Part shown: piece by piece, positions 1-9,261 of the stretch
Numbering within the stretch: the stretch's first letter is position 1
Layout of the letters: each line of letters begins with the position of its first letter
Assembly: GCF_030317035.1 (NCBI RefSeq)
Contig: NZ_JASZYK010000024.1
Span: 1-42,414 of the forward strand
From: Variovorax sp. J22G73
Lineage (GTDB): Bacteria; Pseudomonadota; Gammaproteobacteria; Burkholderiales; Burkholderiaceae_C
Direction of reading: 5' to 3'
Length of the DNA stretch: 42,414 bases
Made by a program: the position numbers and the translations under genes
The notes under the pieces: model-generated
Told to the model about the DNA's origin: nothing
Databases searched by the model: none
Seen by the model: the letters and a program-made list of their open reading frames with translations, nothing else

Positions 1-305
1 CAACCGCTTTTCGCAATCAGCCGCCGAAGTCATTTCAGCGAAGCCTTCGATTATGCACTGCTTTTTCAAACCGCGTCAACTTCGAAGGAAGTTTTTTTAC
101 CCGACTCACTCACAGTCAATTCCGAAGAACCCACCGCGACTCACTTTGCAGTGACTGTCAGTCCAGCCCGCAAGTATATGCCAGGATTTGAGCCCGGCAA
201 GCCCAGCGACCAAACAATCTTGCAATCGCGTTGCCCGTCTGGCCGCGGGCCCACATTGACGCACTGCAGACCCGAGAGAGTGCCTCCTCCGATAATCCGC
301 ACCAC
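1..305. other. Upstream region without a recognisable gene
   Basis: This stretch is clearly less GC-rich than the rest of the window. It has no reading frame with a start, ribosome binding site and protein-like composition that I would defend. It probably holds the promoter and leader of the downstream ABC-F gene and the end of whatever lies before the window. No intrinsic terminator or confident promoter was found. Confidence 0.5.
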
Positions 306-2213
306 ATGGCACTCATCACACTCCTCGACGCCCAACTGGCGTTCGGTCACGTCCCCCTGCTAGATCACGCGGACTTCTCTCTTCTTGAATCGGAGCGCAT
401 CGGCCTGATCGGGCGCAATGGCGCCGGCAAGTCCTCGATGCTCAAGATCCTCGGGGGCCTGGAGAAGACAGACGACGGCACTCTTCAATTGCAGCAGAAC
501 CTGCGCGTGGCCTACGTGGCCCAGGAACCGGCGCTCGACATGGACGCGGACGTGTTCACCGCCGCCAGCCAGGGCCTGGCCGAAGTCATTGCGGTGCGCG
601 ACCTCTATCTCTCCGGTGCGGACGGCCTCGACCTCGACGCCCTGCAGTCGAAGATCGAAGCCTTCGACGCCTGGAACTGGGAGCAGCGCGTGGAAGAAAC
701 GCTGCACCGCCTCCACCTCGACCGCAACGCGCGCGTCGGCTCCCTCTCTGGCGGCACGCGCAAGCGCGTTGCCCTGGCCCAGGCCCTGGTGGCCGCCCCC
801 GACGTCCTCCTGCTGGACGAGCCCACCAACCACCTGGACCTCGACTCCATCGAATGGCTCGAACAGCTGCTCATCGACTTCAAGGGCAGCGTCGTCACCA
901 TCACCCACGACCGCAGCTTCCTGAACCGCGTGGCGACCCGCATCGTCGAGCTCGACCGCGGCAAGCTGAACTCCTACCCCGGCAACTTCGAGCAATACCT
1001 TCTGCAGAAGGAAGAACAACTCGCCCAGGAGGCGGTCATCAGCGCCAAGGCCGACAAGCTGCTGGCCCAGGAAGAAATCTGGATCCGCAAGGGCGTGGAA
1101 GCGCGCCGCACGCGCAGCCAGAGCCGCATCACCCGCCTGCAGGAGCTGCGCGCCAGCCGCACCGCCCGGCGCGAGGTGCAGGGCAGCGTGAACATGGACG
1201 TGGCGTCCGGCCAGTCCAGCGGCAAGATCGTGGCCGAGCTCACCGAGGCGACCAAGTCCTTCGGCGAGAAGACCGTGATCCGCAACTTCAGCGGCACCAT
1301 CCTGCGCGGCGACAAGGTCGGCCTGCTCGGCCCCAACGGCGCGGGCAAGACCACGCTGCTGAAGCTCATCCTGGGCGAGCTCGAGCCCGACAGCGGCAAG
1401 ATCCGCCGCGGCACCAACCTGCAGGTGGCGTATTTCGACCAGATGCGCGACAAGCTCGACCTCGACGCCACCCTGGAAGACTTCATCAGCCCTGGCAGCG
1501 AGTGGATCGAGATCGGCAGCCAGCGCAAGCACGTGAAGAGCTACCTGTCGGACTTTCTCTTCTCCCCCGCGCGCGCCAACTCCCCCGTGCGCTCCCTCAG
1601 CGGCGGTGAGCGCAACCGCCTGCTGCTCGCGCGCTTGTTCGCCCGCCCCGCCAACGTGCTGGTGCTCGACGAGCCGACCAACGACCTGGACATCGACACG
1701 CTCGAACTGCTCGAAAGCCTGCTGCAGGACTACGACGGCACCGTGTTCCTCGTGAGCCACGACCGCACTTTCCTCGACAACGTGGTCACCAGCACCATCG
1801 CCTACGAAGGCGACGGGCGCTGGCGCGAGTACGAGGGCAGCGTGCAGGACTGGCTGATCCAGTCCAAGCGCGCCCGCGAAATCGCCGAACAGCGCGCCGC
1901 CTCGGCTCCGGCGTCTGCCCCGACGCCAGCGGCCACCCCCGCGCCCGCCGCCGAAGCCCCCGCCCCCAAGGCGGCAAGCGCGCGCAAGAAGCTCTCATAT
2001 AAGGAGCAGCGCGAACTCGACGCCCTCCCCGCGCAGATCACCGCCCTCGAAGGCGAGCAGAAGCGCATCACGGAAATGCTCGAGCTCGACGGCGGCGCCC
2101 TCTACGCCAGCGACGCCTCGCGCGCCGCCGAGCTGGCCGAACGCCACGCCAGGATCGACGACGAACTGCTCGCCGCCCTCGAGCGCCAGGAAGAATTGGG
2201 CGCCACGCGCTGA
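306..2213 (+). CDS. uup: ABC-F family ATPase, Uup-like
   Basis: A soluble duplicated ABC ATPase without membrane segments. Numbering is from the ATG at 306, which gives 635 residues. Domain 1 has Walker A GRNGAGKS (36-43), signature LSGG (147-150) and LLLDEP (168-173). Domain 2 has GPNGAGKT (342-349), LSGG (431-434) and LVLDEPTNDLD. An Ala/Pro-rich linker is followed by a charged coiled-coil C-terminal domain (about 565-635), as in Uup. ABC-F proteins act on ribosomes or translation, and Uup is also linked to DNA-structure and transposon-excision phenotypes; which role applies here cannot be told. An in-frame ATG at 231 would add 25 residues unlike the family N-terminus, so 306 is preferred, although neither start has a strong Shine-Dalgarno sequence. 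Confidence 0.9.
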   Translation: MALITLLDAQLAFGHVPLLDHADFSLLESERIGLIGRNGAGKSSMLKILGGLEKTDDGTLQLQQNLRVAYVAQEPALDMDADVFTAASQGLAEVIAVRDLYLSGADGLDLDALQSKIEAFDAWNWEQRVEETLHRLHLDRNARVGSLSGGTRKRVALAQALVAAPDVLLLDEPTNHLDLDSIEWLEQLLIDFKGSVVTITHDRSFLNRVATRIVELDRGKLNSYPGNFEQYLLQKEEQLAQEAVISAKADKLLAQEEIWIRKGVEARRTRSQSRITRLQELRASRTARREVQGSVNMDVASGQSSGKIVAELTEATKSFGEKTVIRNFSGTILRGDKVGLLGPNGAGKTTLLKLILGELEPDSGKIRRGTNLQVAYFDQMRDKLDLDATLEDFISPGSEWIEIGSQRKHVKSYLSDFLFSPARANSPVRSLSGGERNRLLLARLFARPANVLVLDEPTNDLDIDTLELLESLLQDYDGTVFLVSHDRTFLDNVVTSTIAYEGDGRWREYEGSVQDWLIQSKRAREIAEQRAASAPASAPTPAATPAPAAEAPAPKAASARKKLSYKEQRELDALPAQITALEGEQKRITEMLELDGGALYASDASRAAELAERHARIDDELLAALERQEELGATR

Positions 2214-2326
2214 CCGGCGACCCCGCCGGCACCGGTCGTCCGCCCGTCCGACGCGCGGCGGGCGCCGACTAGGCTATACATGCGGCTAACCCCTCAAAGC
2301 CCCGGTCCAAGCCCCGGGGGAGCCGC

Positions 2327-4093
2327 ATGCCTTCTTCCTTCCAGACGCTGTTCCGCCGGTCTGCAGCGCTCCTTGCGCTGGTGATCCTGGGCGCCTGCGC
2401 GCAACTGCCGCAGAACGTCGACCGGCCCGTCTCCCACGCAATCGCCTCCCCCACCACCGGCACCGCGCTGGCCGACCTGGTGCAGCAGCGCCGGCAGGCC
2501 GACAAGGCGCGTTATGAATCCGGCTTCCTGCTGCTGGGCGGTCCGCAGGCCGCCTACGGCAGCCGGCTCGCGCTGGTCGAGGGCGCCCAGAAGACGCTGG
2601 ACCTGCAGTACTACGCCATTCACGCCGACGCCAGCACCGGCCGGCTGGTGCGCGGGCTGCGCGCGGCGGCCGAGCGCGGGGTGCGCGTGCGCGTGCTGCT
2701 CGACGACTTCCACACCACCGGGCGCGACGCGCTGGTGCTGGGCCTGGCCTTCATCCCGAACATCGAGATGCGGCTGTTCAACCCGCTGGCCGGCTCGCGC
2801 GACTCGACCTTCAGCCGCCTGTTCAATTCGATCGACGACGCCTCGCGCATCCAGCAGCGCATGCACAACAAGCTGTTCCTGGCCGACAACGTGCTCGGCG
2901 TCACGGGCGGGCGCAACCTGGGCGATGCCTACTTCGGCAATGCGACCAACGGCAACTTCGTCGACGTCGACGTGCTGGCGGCCGGCCCGATCGTGCAAGA
3001 CCTGTCGCGCAGCTTCGACAGCTACTGGAACAACGAGCGCGCCTACCCGGTGCAGTCGCTGGTCACGCGCGAAGAGTTGCAGGCCATGCGCGACCGCGCG
3101 AAAAAGGCCGACCAGGAACTGGTCGCGCAGGCCACCCGCGACCACGACGAAAAACCCAGCGACGACGCACCGCCCACCGCCGAGCAGCGCGCCCGCGCCT
3201 GGGACGAGAAACCGCTCGACCTGCGCACCGCCACCTTCGTCTGGGCGCCGGCCGTGATGCTGGCCGACAAGCCCGGCAAGATCGCCGCCGATTCCGCCTC
3301 CGGCCCCGACACCCCCAAGGCGCCGGGCCTGGTGGTGAGCCAGCCCGACGACAAGGCCGGCACCTCGCGCGGCGTGGCCTCGCTGGAAGCCGCGTCCGAC
3401 CTGGCCGCCAACGGCGACACCGTGGTCGAGGGCCTGCTGCAGCTGATCGGCCAGGCGCGCTCCGACCTGCTCATCATTTCCCCCTACTTCGTGCCCGGCA
3501 AGGACATGCTGCAGGCCTTTTCCGCGGCGCGCGCGCGTGGCGTGCGCATCCGGGTGCTGACCAATTCTTTGGCGTCGAACGACGCGCCGGTGGCGCACGT
3601 GGGCTATGCGCGGCACCGCGAGGCGCTGCTGAAGATGGGCATCGAGCTGTACGAACTGCGCAGCGAGCAGAGCAATTTCGGCAGCGTGTTCGGTTCTTCA
3701 GGCGGCAGCGGCGGCGGCGCGGGTGCAGGCTCCGGCAGCGGGTCCGGCAGCGTCACGGGCGAATCGCGCGCCATGCTGCACTCCAAGGTGCTGGTCATGG
3801 ACGGCCGGCTGCTGGTGGTCGGCTCGATGAACCTCGACCTGCGCTCGCAGCTGCAGAACACCGAGATCGCGCTGCTGATCCGCAGCAACGAGCTTTCGCG
3901 CGCGGCGTCGGAGCAGATCGAGCGCGGCATGGACGAGCGCTCGTGGCACGTGGAGCTGGTCGACGGCTCGCTGGTGTGGCGAGCCCCGAAGGACAGCAAG
4001 CTGCCGGACGCGACCTCCGAGCCCGACACCAGCGCCACGCTGCGGCTGATGCTGAAGCTCTTCGGGCCGCTGGCGCCCGACGAACTGCTCTAG
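2327..4093 (+). CDS. Phospholipase D-family lipoprotein, cardiolipin synthase ClsC-like
   Basis: The protein has 588 residues and starts with a lipoprotein signal peptide ending in LGAC (Cys24). Two HKD motifs are present: HNK at 180-182 with Asp187, followed by GGRN, and HSK at 485-487 with Asp492, followed by GSMNLD. The segment with DLQYYAI and VRVLLDDF is typical of the ClsC/YmdC branch, which joins phospholipids into cardiolipin. Between the two catalytic halves lie a charged low-complexity insert (about 255-345) and a Gly/Ser-rich linker (about 458-476), so the protein is longer than usual ClsC. A purine-rich stretch precedes the ATG. Membrane attachment is predicted from the lipobox; whether it makes cardiolipin or hydrolyses lipids is inferred from the family. 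Confidence 0.85.
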   Translation: MPSSFQTLFRRSAALLALVILGACAQLPQNVDRPVSHAIASPTTGTALADLVQQRRQADKARYESGFLLLGGPQAAYGSRLALVEGAQKTLDLQYYAIHADASTGRLVRGLRAAAERGVRVRVLLDDFHTTGRDALVLGLAFIPNIEMRLFNPLAGSRDSTFSRLFNSIDDASRIQQRMHNKLFLADNVLGVTGGRNLGDAYFGNATNGNFVDVDVLAAGPIVQDLSRSFDSYWNNERAYPVQSLVTREELQAMRDRAKKADQELVAQATRDHDEKPSDDAPPTAEQRARAWDEKPLDLRTATFVWAPAVMLADKPGKIAADSASGPDTPKAPGLVVSQPDDKAGTSRGVASLEAASDLAANGDTVVEGLLQLIGQARSDLLIISPYFVPGKDMLQAFSAARARGVRIRVLTNSLASNDAPVAHVGYARHREALLKMGIELYELRSEQSNFGSVFGSSGGSGGGAGAGSGSGSGSVTGESRAMLHSKVLVMDGRLLVVGSMNLDLRSQLQNTEIALLIRSNELSRAASEQIERGMDERSWHVELVDGSLVWRAPKDSKLPDATSEPDTSATLRLMLKLFGPLAPDELL

Positions 4094-4099
4094 GCAAGC

Positions 4100-5011
4100 T
4101 CAGTGCTTGTGCTGGTGCCCTGCCGCGGCGGCGGCATCGGCGCCTTCGGGCGCGCCCACCGGCAGCGTCACGTCCAGCGCGGTCTTCACGCCCTTGGCGT
4201 CCTCGAACTTCAGCGTGAACGGCACGCTCGCGCCCTTGGCCAGCGCGCCCTTCAGGTCCATCATCATCACGTGGTAGCCGCCGGGCTTGAGCTCGACGGT
4301 CTGGCCCGCGGGCAGGTCGAGGCCGCCGGGAAGCTCGCGCATCTTCATGACGTCGCCTTCCATCTTCATCTCGTGCACCTCGGCCGTGCCCGCCGCCGGG
4401 GTCGCGATGCCCACCAGCTTCGTGCCGGTGGGCGCGGTCAGCTTCATGAAGGCGCCCGTGCCGCTCTGGCCGGGCACCGACTGGCGCACCCAGCCGTCGC
4501 GCACGTCGACCGTGGCCACGCCCTGCGCCACCACGTTCAGCCTGGCGGCCGGGCTCTTCAGGCCCGCGGTCGAACTGCCCGAGGCCGGCACCTCGGCCCA
4601 GTCGGCCACGCCGGTGTCGCAGGTCTGCAGCACCTTGAACCACAGCGTCCCGGGCGCCGCGGGCACCTTGCCGCGCAGCACGAACTCGGCGCGCTCGCTG
4701 CCGGGCAGGGCGCTGCCGGGCGTCTCGGCGGTCCAGCGCACTTCGCCGTCGCCGTTCTTCGTCACGTCGAGCTTCCAGCCCTTGCGTGCCTGCGCGTCGC
4801 TCAGCACGAAGCCCTTGGGCAGGCGCACGGCCAGCCCGGTGGTGGCCTTGGCGCCTTCGCAGGCATGGCCCACGCGGAAGGCCGCGTTGTAGTCGCTGCC
4901 CACGGTGGCCGCGCCCGGCGGCAGCGTGACGTGCGCAAATGCGGCGCCCATGCCGCACAGCATGGCGCATGCCGCCAGGGTCTTGAGCGCGGGCTTCGAA
5001 TAGTTCGTCAT
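4100..5011 (-). CDS. DUF1775 (YcnI-like) and PCu(A)C copper chaperone fusion
   Basis: A periplasmic copper-binding protein of 303 residues. The signal peptide ends at AAFA, so mature chains would begin with His27. That is the position used for copper in YcnI/DUF1775 proteins. The DUF1775 part (27-160) contains Cys51, Cys131 and Trp124. The second part (165-285) is a PCu(A)C domain with the His/Met copper site H213, M224, H247 and M249, spaced almost as in the classical motif. The tail ends in His-rich HQHKH. PCu(A)C proteins deliver Cu(I) to cytochrome oxidase or hold periplasmic copper. AAGGA lies 9 bases before the ATG. It follows the TonB receptor by 32 bases, so it is likely the last gene of a copper operon. 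The two domains are often separate genes. Confidence 0.9.
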   Translation of the reverse strand: MTNYSKPALKTLAACAMLCGMGAAFAHVTLPPGAATVGSDYNAAFRVGHACEGAKATTGLAVRLPKGFVLSDAQARKGWKLDVTKNGDGEVRWTAETPGSALPGSERAEFVLRGKVPAAPGTLWFKVLQTCDTGVADWAEVPASGSSTAGLKSPAARLNVVAQGVATVDVRDGWVRQSVPGQSGTGAFMKLTAPTGTKLVGIATPAAGTAEVHEMKMEGDVMKMRELPGGLDLPAGQTVELKPGGYHVMMMDLKGALAKGASVPFTLKFEDAKGVKTALDVTLPVGAPEGADAAAAAGHQHKH

Positions 5012-5043
5012 GTCGTGTCGTCCTTGCAGGTGGAGTGAGAGAG

Positions 5044-7413
5044 TCAAAGGTCGAACTTCAGTTCGGCCACGTAGGTGCGTTGCGGGTACGGGTGGAAGGC
5101 CCAGTACTTGTTGTTGTTCAGGTTGTCGATGCCGAAGGACGCGCTCCACTGCCGGTCGATCCGGTAGCGTATGCGCGCGTCGACCACGAAGAACTTCGAG
5201 AAGCCCATGTACGCGGCGCCGTTGGGGTCGCTGTTGTCGAGCGTGCCGTACTGCTTGCCGCTGTAGCGCGCGCCGACCGTGTAGCTCCACCTGGCGTCGG
5301 GCCGGTAGGTGGCCAGCAGCGTGGCGCGCACCTTGGGCACGCGCGGCTGGTCCTGCCCGACGCTGGCCGCGAAGCCGCTGTTGGCGGCGATCTTCGAGCG
5401 CGTGAGCGTCAGGCTGCCGCTCAGGTCGAAGCCCTGCACGCCCACATCGACCGCGTTCAGCGCCACCTCCAGCCCGCGCGTGCGGATGGCGTCCACGTTC
5501 TGCACCGTGCTCACCAGGTTGTTCAGCGCCTGGCTGTACAGCGCGTCCTTGGTGTTCTCGAAGAACAGCGTGGTGCGCAGCACGCCATCGAGCCCCCAGC
5601 CCTTCAGGTCGCGCTCGGCGCTGAGCTCGGTGGTCCACGAGCGCTCGGGGCGCAGGTTGGGGTTGGTGTTGACGATGCGGTTGCCGTCGATGGAGCCCTG
5701 GTACAGCTCGCTCACCGTGGGCATGCGCACGGCACGGCCGGTCGAGGCCTTCAGCAGCCAGTCGGAGGTGGCCTGCCAGGCGACGGCGGCCTTGGGCGAG
5801 TCGTAGCTGTTCTTGCGCGGCGCGAAGCCGATCAGCGTGCTGGCGTTGCCGAGCTGGCCGCCGTAGGCCTCCCAGCGTTCGTGGCGCAGGCCGAGCGTGG
5901 TCTTCCAGTCTTTCGCGAAGCGCCAGGTGTCCTGCACGTAGAGCGACTGCAGCCGGGTGTTGCCGTTGAAGGCCGAGAACGGCGTCACGGGCGAGCCGTC
6001 GAGCCAGTCGAGCGTGTTGCCGACGCTGGTGCGCAGGCGGGCCGTGTCCTGCTGGAAGCCGAAGTCGACCACGTGCGCGCCCACGCCCTCGGCCGAGCCG
6101 GTGGGCCGCCAGGTGCCGGCCGCCTTGAAGGTGTTCCAGCCCGAGCCGCCCATGTCGGTGGTGCGCCCCGGCCCGCCGTTGAAGGCGCCCGGCAGCGGCG
6201 TGGTCGGCGTGCGCGAGGTGTCGCTCGCGTAGTCGAACAGGCTGGCGGCCACCTCCCAGTCGAACACGCCGCCGGTGTGGCTCTTCACCGAGAGGCCGTG
6301 CATGTAGTGCGTGAGCGCGGTTTCGGTGGGCGCGAGCGCGGCGCTGGGCGCGTCGAGGTTGTAGCTGCGCCCGCCGATGTTCACGCGCCCGCCGTACACC
6401 GGCCGGCCGAGCGCGTCGCGCAGCCAGGTGTCGACGCCGCCGTGCGTGGTGTTGTTCCAGGCGCCCAGCGTGTAGGTGGCGCGCACGGTGGGTGAGAAGT
6501 CGTACGCCACCTTCAGCTTGGCCTGCTCCTGCCTGGTGTCGTAGATGGTGGAGCCGCCCACCAGCCACCACGGCTGGTTCGACGGGTTCAGCCCGAGCAC
6601 TGCGCCCGTGACCGGCGTGCCCGCGTTGCCGAGCGTGCCGGCGCTCACGAGCCGGTTGCCGAACACCAGCGCCTGCCCCTTGCTGTGGGTGCGCGAGGCG
6701 CTGAGCCACCACGACCAATCGCCGCTGCGGCTGCCCAGCGACAGGTCCAGCTGCTGGCCGGCCGGGGACGAGTGGCTGTTGTACAGGTCGAAGTTCGACA
6801 CGAAGCCGCTCAGCTTGACGTGCGCCTCCAGCTGCGTGGGCATGCGCGTGACGTAGTCGACCACCGCGCCCACCGAGTTGCCGGGGTACGCCGCCGAGAA
6901 CGGTCCGTAGAGCACGTCGACGCGCTCGATTTCCTCGGGCGACACCATGCCCCAGCGCGGCGCGTAGGTGGCGCCGTTGCCCAGCGGGTTCGACAGCATG
7001 ATGCCGTCGGCATAGACCATCGAGCGCGCGCTGTTGCCCGTGCCCGAGGCGCGCGTGGCGAGCACGGCGTGGTTGAAGTCGCCGATGTAGCGCTTGCGCA
7101 CGACCAGGCTGGGCAGGTACTTGAGCGCGTCTTCGCTGTCGGTGGCGTTGACGGTTTCCACGATCTGGTCGTGCGTGACGCCTTCGATGGTGGTCGGGAT
7201 CTGCGCGGGCAGCGAGGTCGGGCGGCCGCCGGTCACGGTGACGGTGCTCAAGGCACCGGAAGCACCGGATGCCCCGGAAGCACGGGCGTTGCCGGGAACC
7301 TCAGCGACCTCGGCGTTTTCGGCGGTGTTCGCCTGCTGCGCCAGCGCGGGCGCGGCGAACGGAAAAATGGGAAACGCCATGGCGATCGCCAGGGCGCGGG
7401 AATGCTTTTTCAA
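5044..7413 (-). CDS. TonB-dependent outer-membrane receptor, probably for copper
   Basis: The protein has 789 residues from a TTG start. GGAGAAGG sits six bases before this TTG and the following residues form a normal signal peptide (1-25, cut at ALA|QQ). An ATG at 7476 would add 21 Arg-rich residues in front, so the TTG is preferred. The plug domain (about 45-190) contains DGIMLSNP, EIERVDVLYGP and GNSVGAVVDYVTR. The rest reads as alternating beta-barrel strands ending in an aromatic-rich last strand. A short Gly-Ala-Ser repeat (GASGASGAS) follows the signal peptide. Neighbouring DUF2946 and DUF1775-PCu(A)C genes suggest copper as the cargo, as for OprC-type receptors. The substrate is inferred from context only. 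Confidence 0.88.
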   Translation of the reverse strand: MKKHSRALAIAMAFPIFPFAAPALAQQANTAENAEVAEVPGNARASGASGASGALSTVTVTGGRPTSLPAQIPTTIEGVTHDQIVETVNATDSEDALKYLPSLVVRKRYIGDFNHAVLATRASGTGNSARSMVYADGIMLSNPLGNGATYAPRWGMVSPEEIERVDVLYGPFSAAYPGNSVGAVVDYVTRMPTQLEAHVKLSGFVSNFDLYNSHSSPAGQQLDLSLGSRSGDWSWWLSASRTHSKGQALVFGNRLVSAGTLGNAGTPVTGAVLGLNPSNQPWWLVGGSTIYDTRQEQAKLKVAYDFSPTVRATYTLGAWNNTTHGGVDTWLRDALGRPVYGGRVNIGGRSYNLDAPSAALAPTETALTHYMHGLSVKSHTGGVFDWEVAASLFDYASDTSRTPTTPLPGAFNGGPGRTTDMGGSGWNTFKAAGTWRPTGSAEGVGAHVVDFGFQQDTARLRTSVGNTLDWLDGSPVTPFSAFNGNTRLQSLYVQDTWRFAKDWKTTLGLRHERWEAYGGQLGNASTLIGFAPRKNSYDSPKAAVAWQATSDWLLKASTGRAVRMPTVSELYQGSIDGNRIVNTNPNLRPERSWTTELSAERDLKGWGLDGVLRTTLFFENTKDALYSQALNNLVSTVQNVDAIRTRGLEVALNAVDVGVQGFDLSGSLTLTRSKIAANSGFAASVGQDQPRVPKVRATLLATYRPDARWSYTVGARYSGKQYGTLDNSDPNGAAYMGFSKFFVVDARIRYRIDRQWSASFGIDNLNNNKYWAFHPYPQRTYVAELKFDL

Positions 7414-7497
7414 GGGGAACCTTCTCCACGAAACTTCGAGCCGAACAGGCCGCGTGCGCACGTCGGTCGTGCGCATGCGGCATGGGTTGCGAAAGCG

Positions 7498-7869
7498 TCA
7501 GGAGAAGGTCGGGGGCCCGCGCGCCGGCAACGGCGCGGCGGTGGCCGCGGCCAGGCGCGCGGCGGGAATCGACTGGACCACGCGGCCCAGCGGCAAGGGA
7601 AGATCGAAAGCGGGCACCGCCAGGGCCGGCGGCGGCGCGCCGGTCAGCACGCACAGCGGGCAGTCCATGTGGGAGGCGCCCATTTCCTGCGCGCCGTCCT
7701 CGGTGTGGACCACCACCTTGATGGAGCCGACGCTGGAGCACACCAGCTCCATCGCCTGCGGATGCACCAGCGGAGAGGCCACCGCCACGCCCAGCGACAG
7801 CACGAACCACAGCAGCACCCAGCGGCCGACGAGGCCGAGGAAGCGGGTGTGGGGGCGCAGCAGGTGCAT
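7498..7869 (-). CDS. DUF2946 domain protein
   Basis: A short protein of 123 residues. It has an N-terminal hydrophobic segment (about 12-31) that could be a signal or membrane anchor, then a His/Met/Cys cluster HMDCPLC (67-73), the hallmark of DUF2946. The C-terminal part is Ala/Pro-rich. DUF2946 genes are often found beside copper TonB receptors, and the His-Cys cluster looks like a metal-binding site; the actual role is unknown. It lies 11 bases after the stop of the TraB/GumN gene and 84 bases before the receptor start on the same strand, so the four genes may form one transcript. No convincing ribosome binding site is visible, which fits translational coupling to the upstream gene. Confidence 0.8.
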   Translation of the reverse strand: MHLLRPHTRFLGLVGRWVLLWFVLSLGVAVASPLVHPQAMELVCSSVGSIKVVVHTEDGAQEMGASHMDCPLCVLTGAPPPALAVPAFDLPLPLGRVVQSIPAARLAAATAAPLPARGPPTFS

Positions 7870-7880
7870 GGCGGTCGCGA

Positions 7881-9167
7881 TTATCTGCGCACTTTGCCCT
7901 TGGCGGCAGGGGCCGCGGCCTTGGCCGGGGCCTTCGCGGGTGCCTTGCCGGCGGCCTTGGCCGGCGCCTTGCCGCCCTTGGGCGCCGGTGCCGCCTTGCC
8001 ACCCTTGGCCGTCGGCACTCCCTTTGCGCCCCTTTGAGTGGCCTGCCCGCGCTGGCCCTTCACGGCCTTGCCGCCGCGCACGGCCCGGGGCGCGGGCGAA
8101 GGCGCCGCCAGCGCCGCCATCGGCGCCGCCGTCTGGGCCTGCGCGTCGGTCAGCACCGGCGTCACGGTGAAGCCGCGCGCCGCCATCAGCGTGGGCAACC
8201 CCTGCGCGCCGATCATGTGCAGCGCGCCCACGGCGGCGAACACGCCCTTGCCGCCGGCATGCAGGCGCTCGATGCCGTCGGCCAGGTTCGGGTTGCGGTC
8301 GTCGAGCAGGCGCTTCATGAGCCGCTGCTCGGCGGGGGTGTTGAGGCAGTCGCACCAGTCGGCGTAGCGGGCCAGGCGGGCCGCGTCGCTGCGCGCCCAC
8401 ACGTCGGCCAGCTCCTTCAGCTGGCCGCGCAGCTTGCCCGACTCCAGCTCGTCGAGCGCCGCGTCGATCTGCTCGCCCTCCTCGGCCTCCGATTCGCCGG
8501 TGAGCACCTTCAGCTGGGCGGCGGCGCTTTCGAGCGCGACGATCGGCTTGTTGCTGTTGCGGGCCGACACGGCCAGGGTTTCGTCCACGCCGAACTCGGG
8601 GTACAGCCCGTCGGCGCGCGCCACCAGCCCGGCCAGCGCCGTGACCTGCAGGATGGGCTGCAGCTTCGACAGCGCACCCGGCGGCACGCAGGCCTCGGCG
8701 TTCTGGCGCTCCAGGCGACGGGCGCGCTCGCCGGTGAGCACGCGCGCCAGCGCCTCGGGGTCGGCCGGCCGGGCCATGGCGGCGGCGGTGGCCTCGTCGC
8801 GCGAGTCGATTTCCAGCGCCAGCGTGTCGCTCTGGGTCAGCGCCTTCTGGATGGTCGGGCCGGGGCGCACCCAGTCGCCGCGCCCGACGTGGATGGTTCC
8901 GTACAGCCACGAGGTGCGCCCGTCGCGCTCGATGCGCCAGAGCATGCCGCGGTCGACGCCGTTGCGCAGCGCGGTGCCGGGCTTTTCGAGGCTGGCGATG
9001 GCCGAGGGCGGGCAGGCGGCCTGCGCCGCCGAGAAAGTGAACACGCAGCAGGCGCCGGCCAGCAGCTGGCGCGGCAGCCGCGGCAGTCGCGCCAGCCGCG
9101 ACCACTGCGACAGAGGCCGCAGCCCCTTCACGAGGCGCAAGGGCGCTGAAAAGTCGATGTCGCGCAT
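7881..9167 (-). CDS. TraB/GumN family protein with Lys/Ala-rich tail
   Basis: The protein has 428 residues from ATG 9167. After a basic N-terminus and a hydrophobic stretch (signal peptide or anchor ending at AAQA), the TraB/GumN domain runs to about residue 330. It carries the two family motifs GTIHVG and GALHMIG. Members of this clan (TIKI, PrgY, GumN) are thought to be metal-dependent peptidases, so catalysis here is inferred. The last 70 or so residues are a low-complexity chain of Lys, Ala, Pro and Gly with many KAPAK-type repeats, like histone H1 tails and unusual for the family. An ATG at 9272 would overlap the divergent VOC gene, so 9167 is chosen. Its stop is 11 bases before the DUF2946 start. 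Confidence 0.85.
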   Translation of the reverse strand: MRDIDFSAPLRLVKGLRPLSQWSRLARLPRLPRQLLAGACCVFTFSAAQAACPPSAIASLEKPGTALRNGVDRGMLWRIERDGRTSWLYGTIHVGRGDWVRPGPTIQKALTQSDTLALEIDSRDEATAAAMARPADPEALARVLTGERARRLERQNAEACVPPGALSKLQPILQVTALAGLVARADGLYPEFGVDETLAVSARNSNKPIVALESAAAQLKVLTGESEAEEGEQIDAALDELESGKLRGQLKELADVWARSDAARLARYADWCDCLNTPAEQRLMKRLLDDRNPNLADGIERLHAGGKGVFAAVGALHMIGAQGLPTLMAARGFTVTPVLTDAQAQTAAPMAALAAPSPAPRAVRGGKAVKGQRGQATQRGAKGVPTAKGGKAAPAPKGGKAPAKAAGKAPAKAPAKAAAPAAKGKVRR

Positions 9168-9261
9168 CTGGGCGACGAGGATCCGGAGTATCCGCAAGGC
9201 TTGCTCCACGATGAAAGAAAGTCCGGCATTCTCACAGCAGCGCTGCCCATAATCCGAAACC

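Noticed and set aside
185..215. tRNA T-arm-like sequence on the minus strand (CTCAAATCC context)
   Set aside because: No matching acceptor stem, anticodon arm or D-arm can be built around it.
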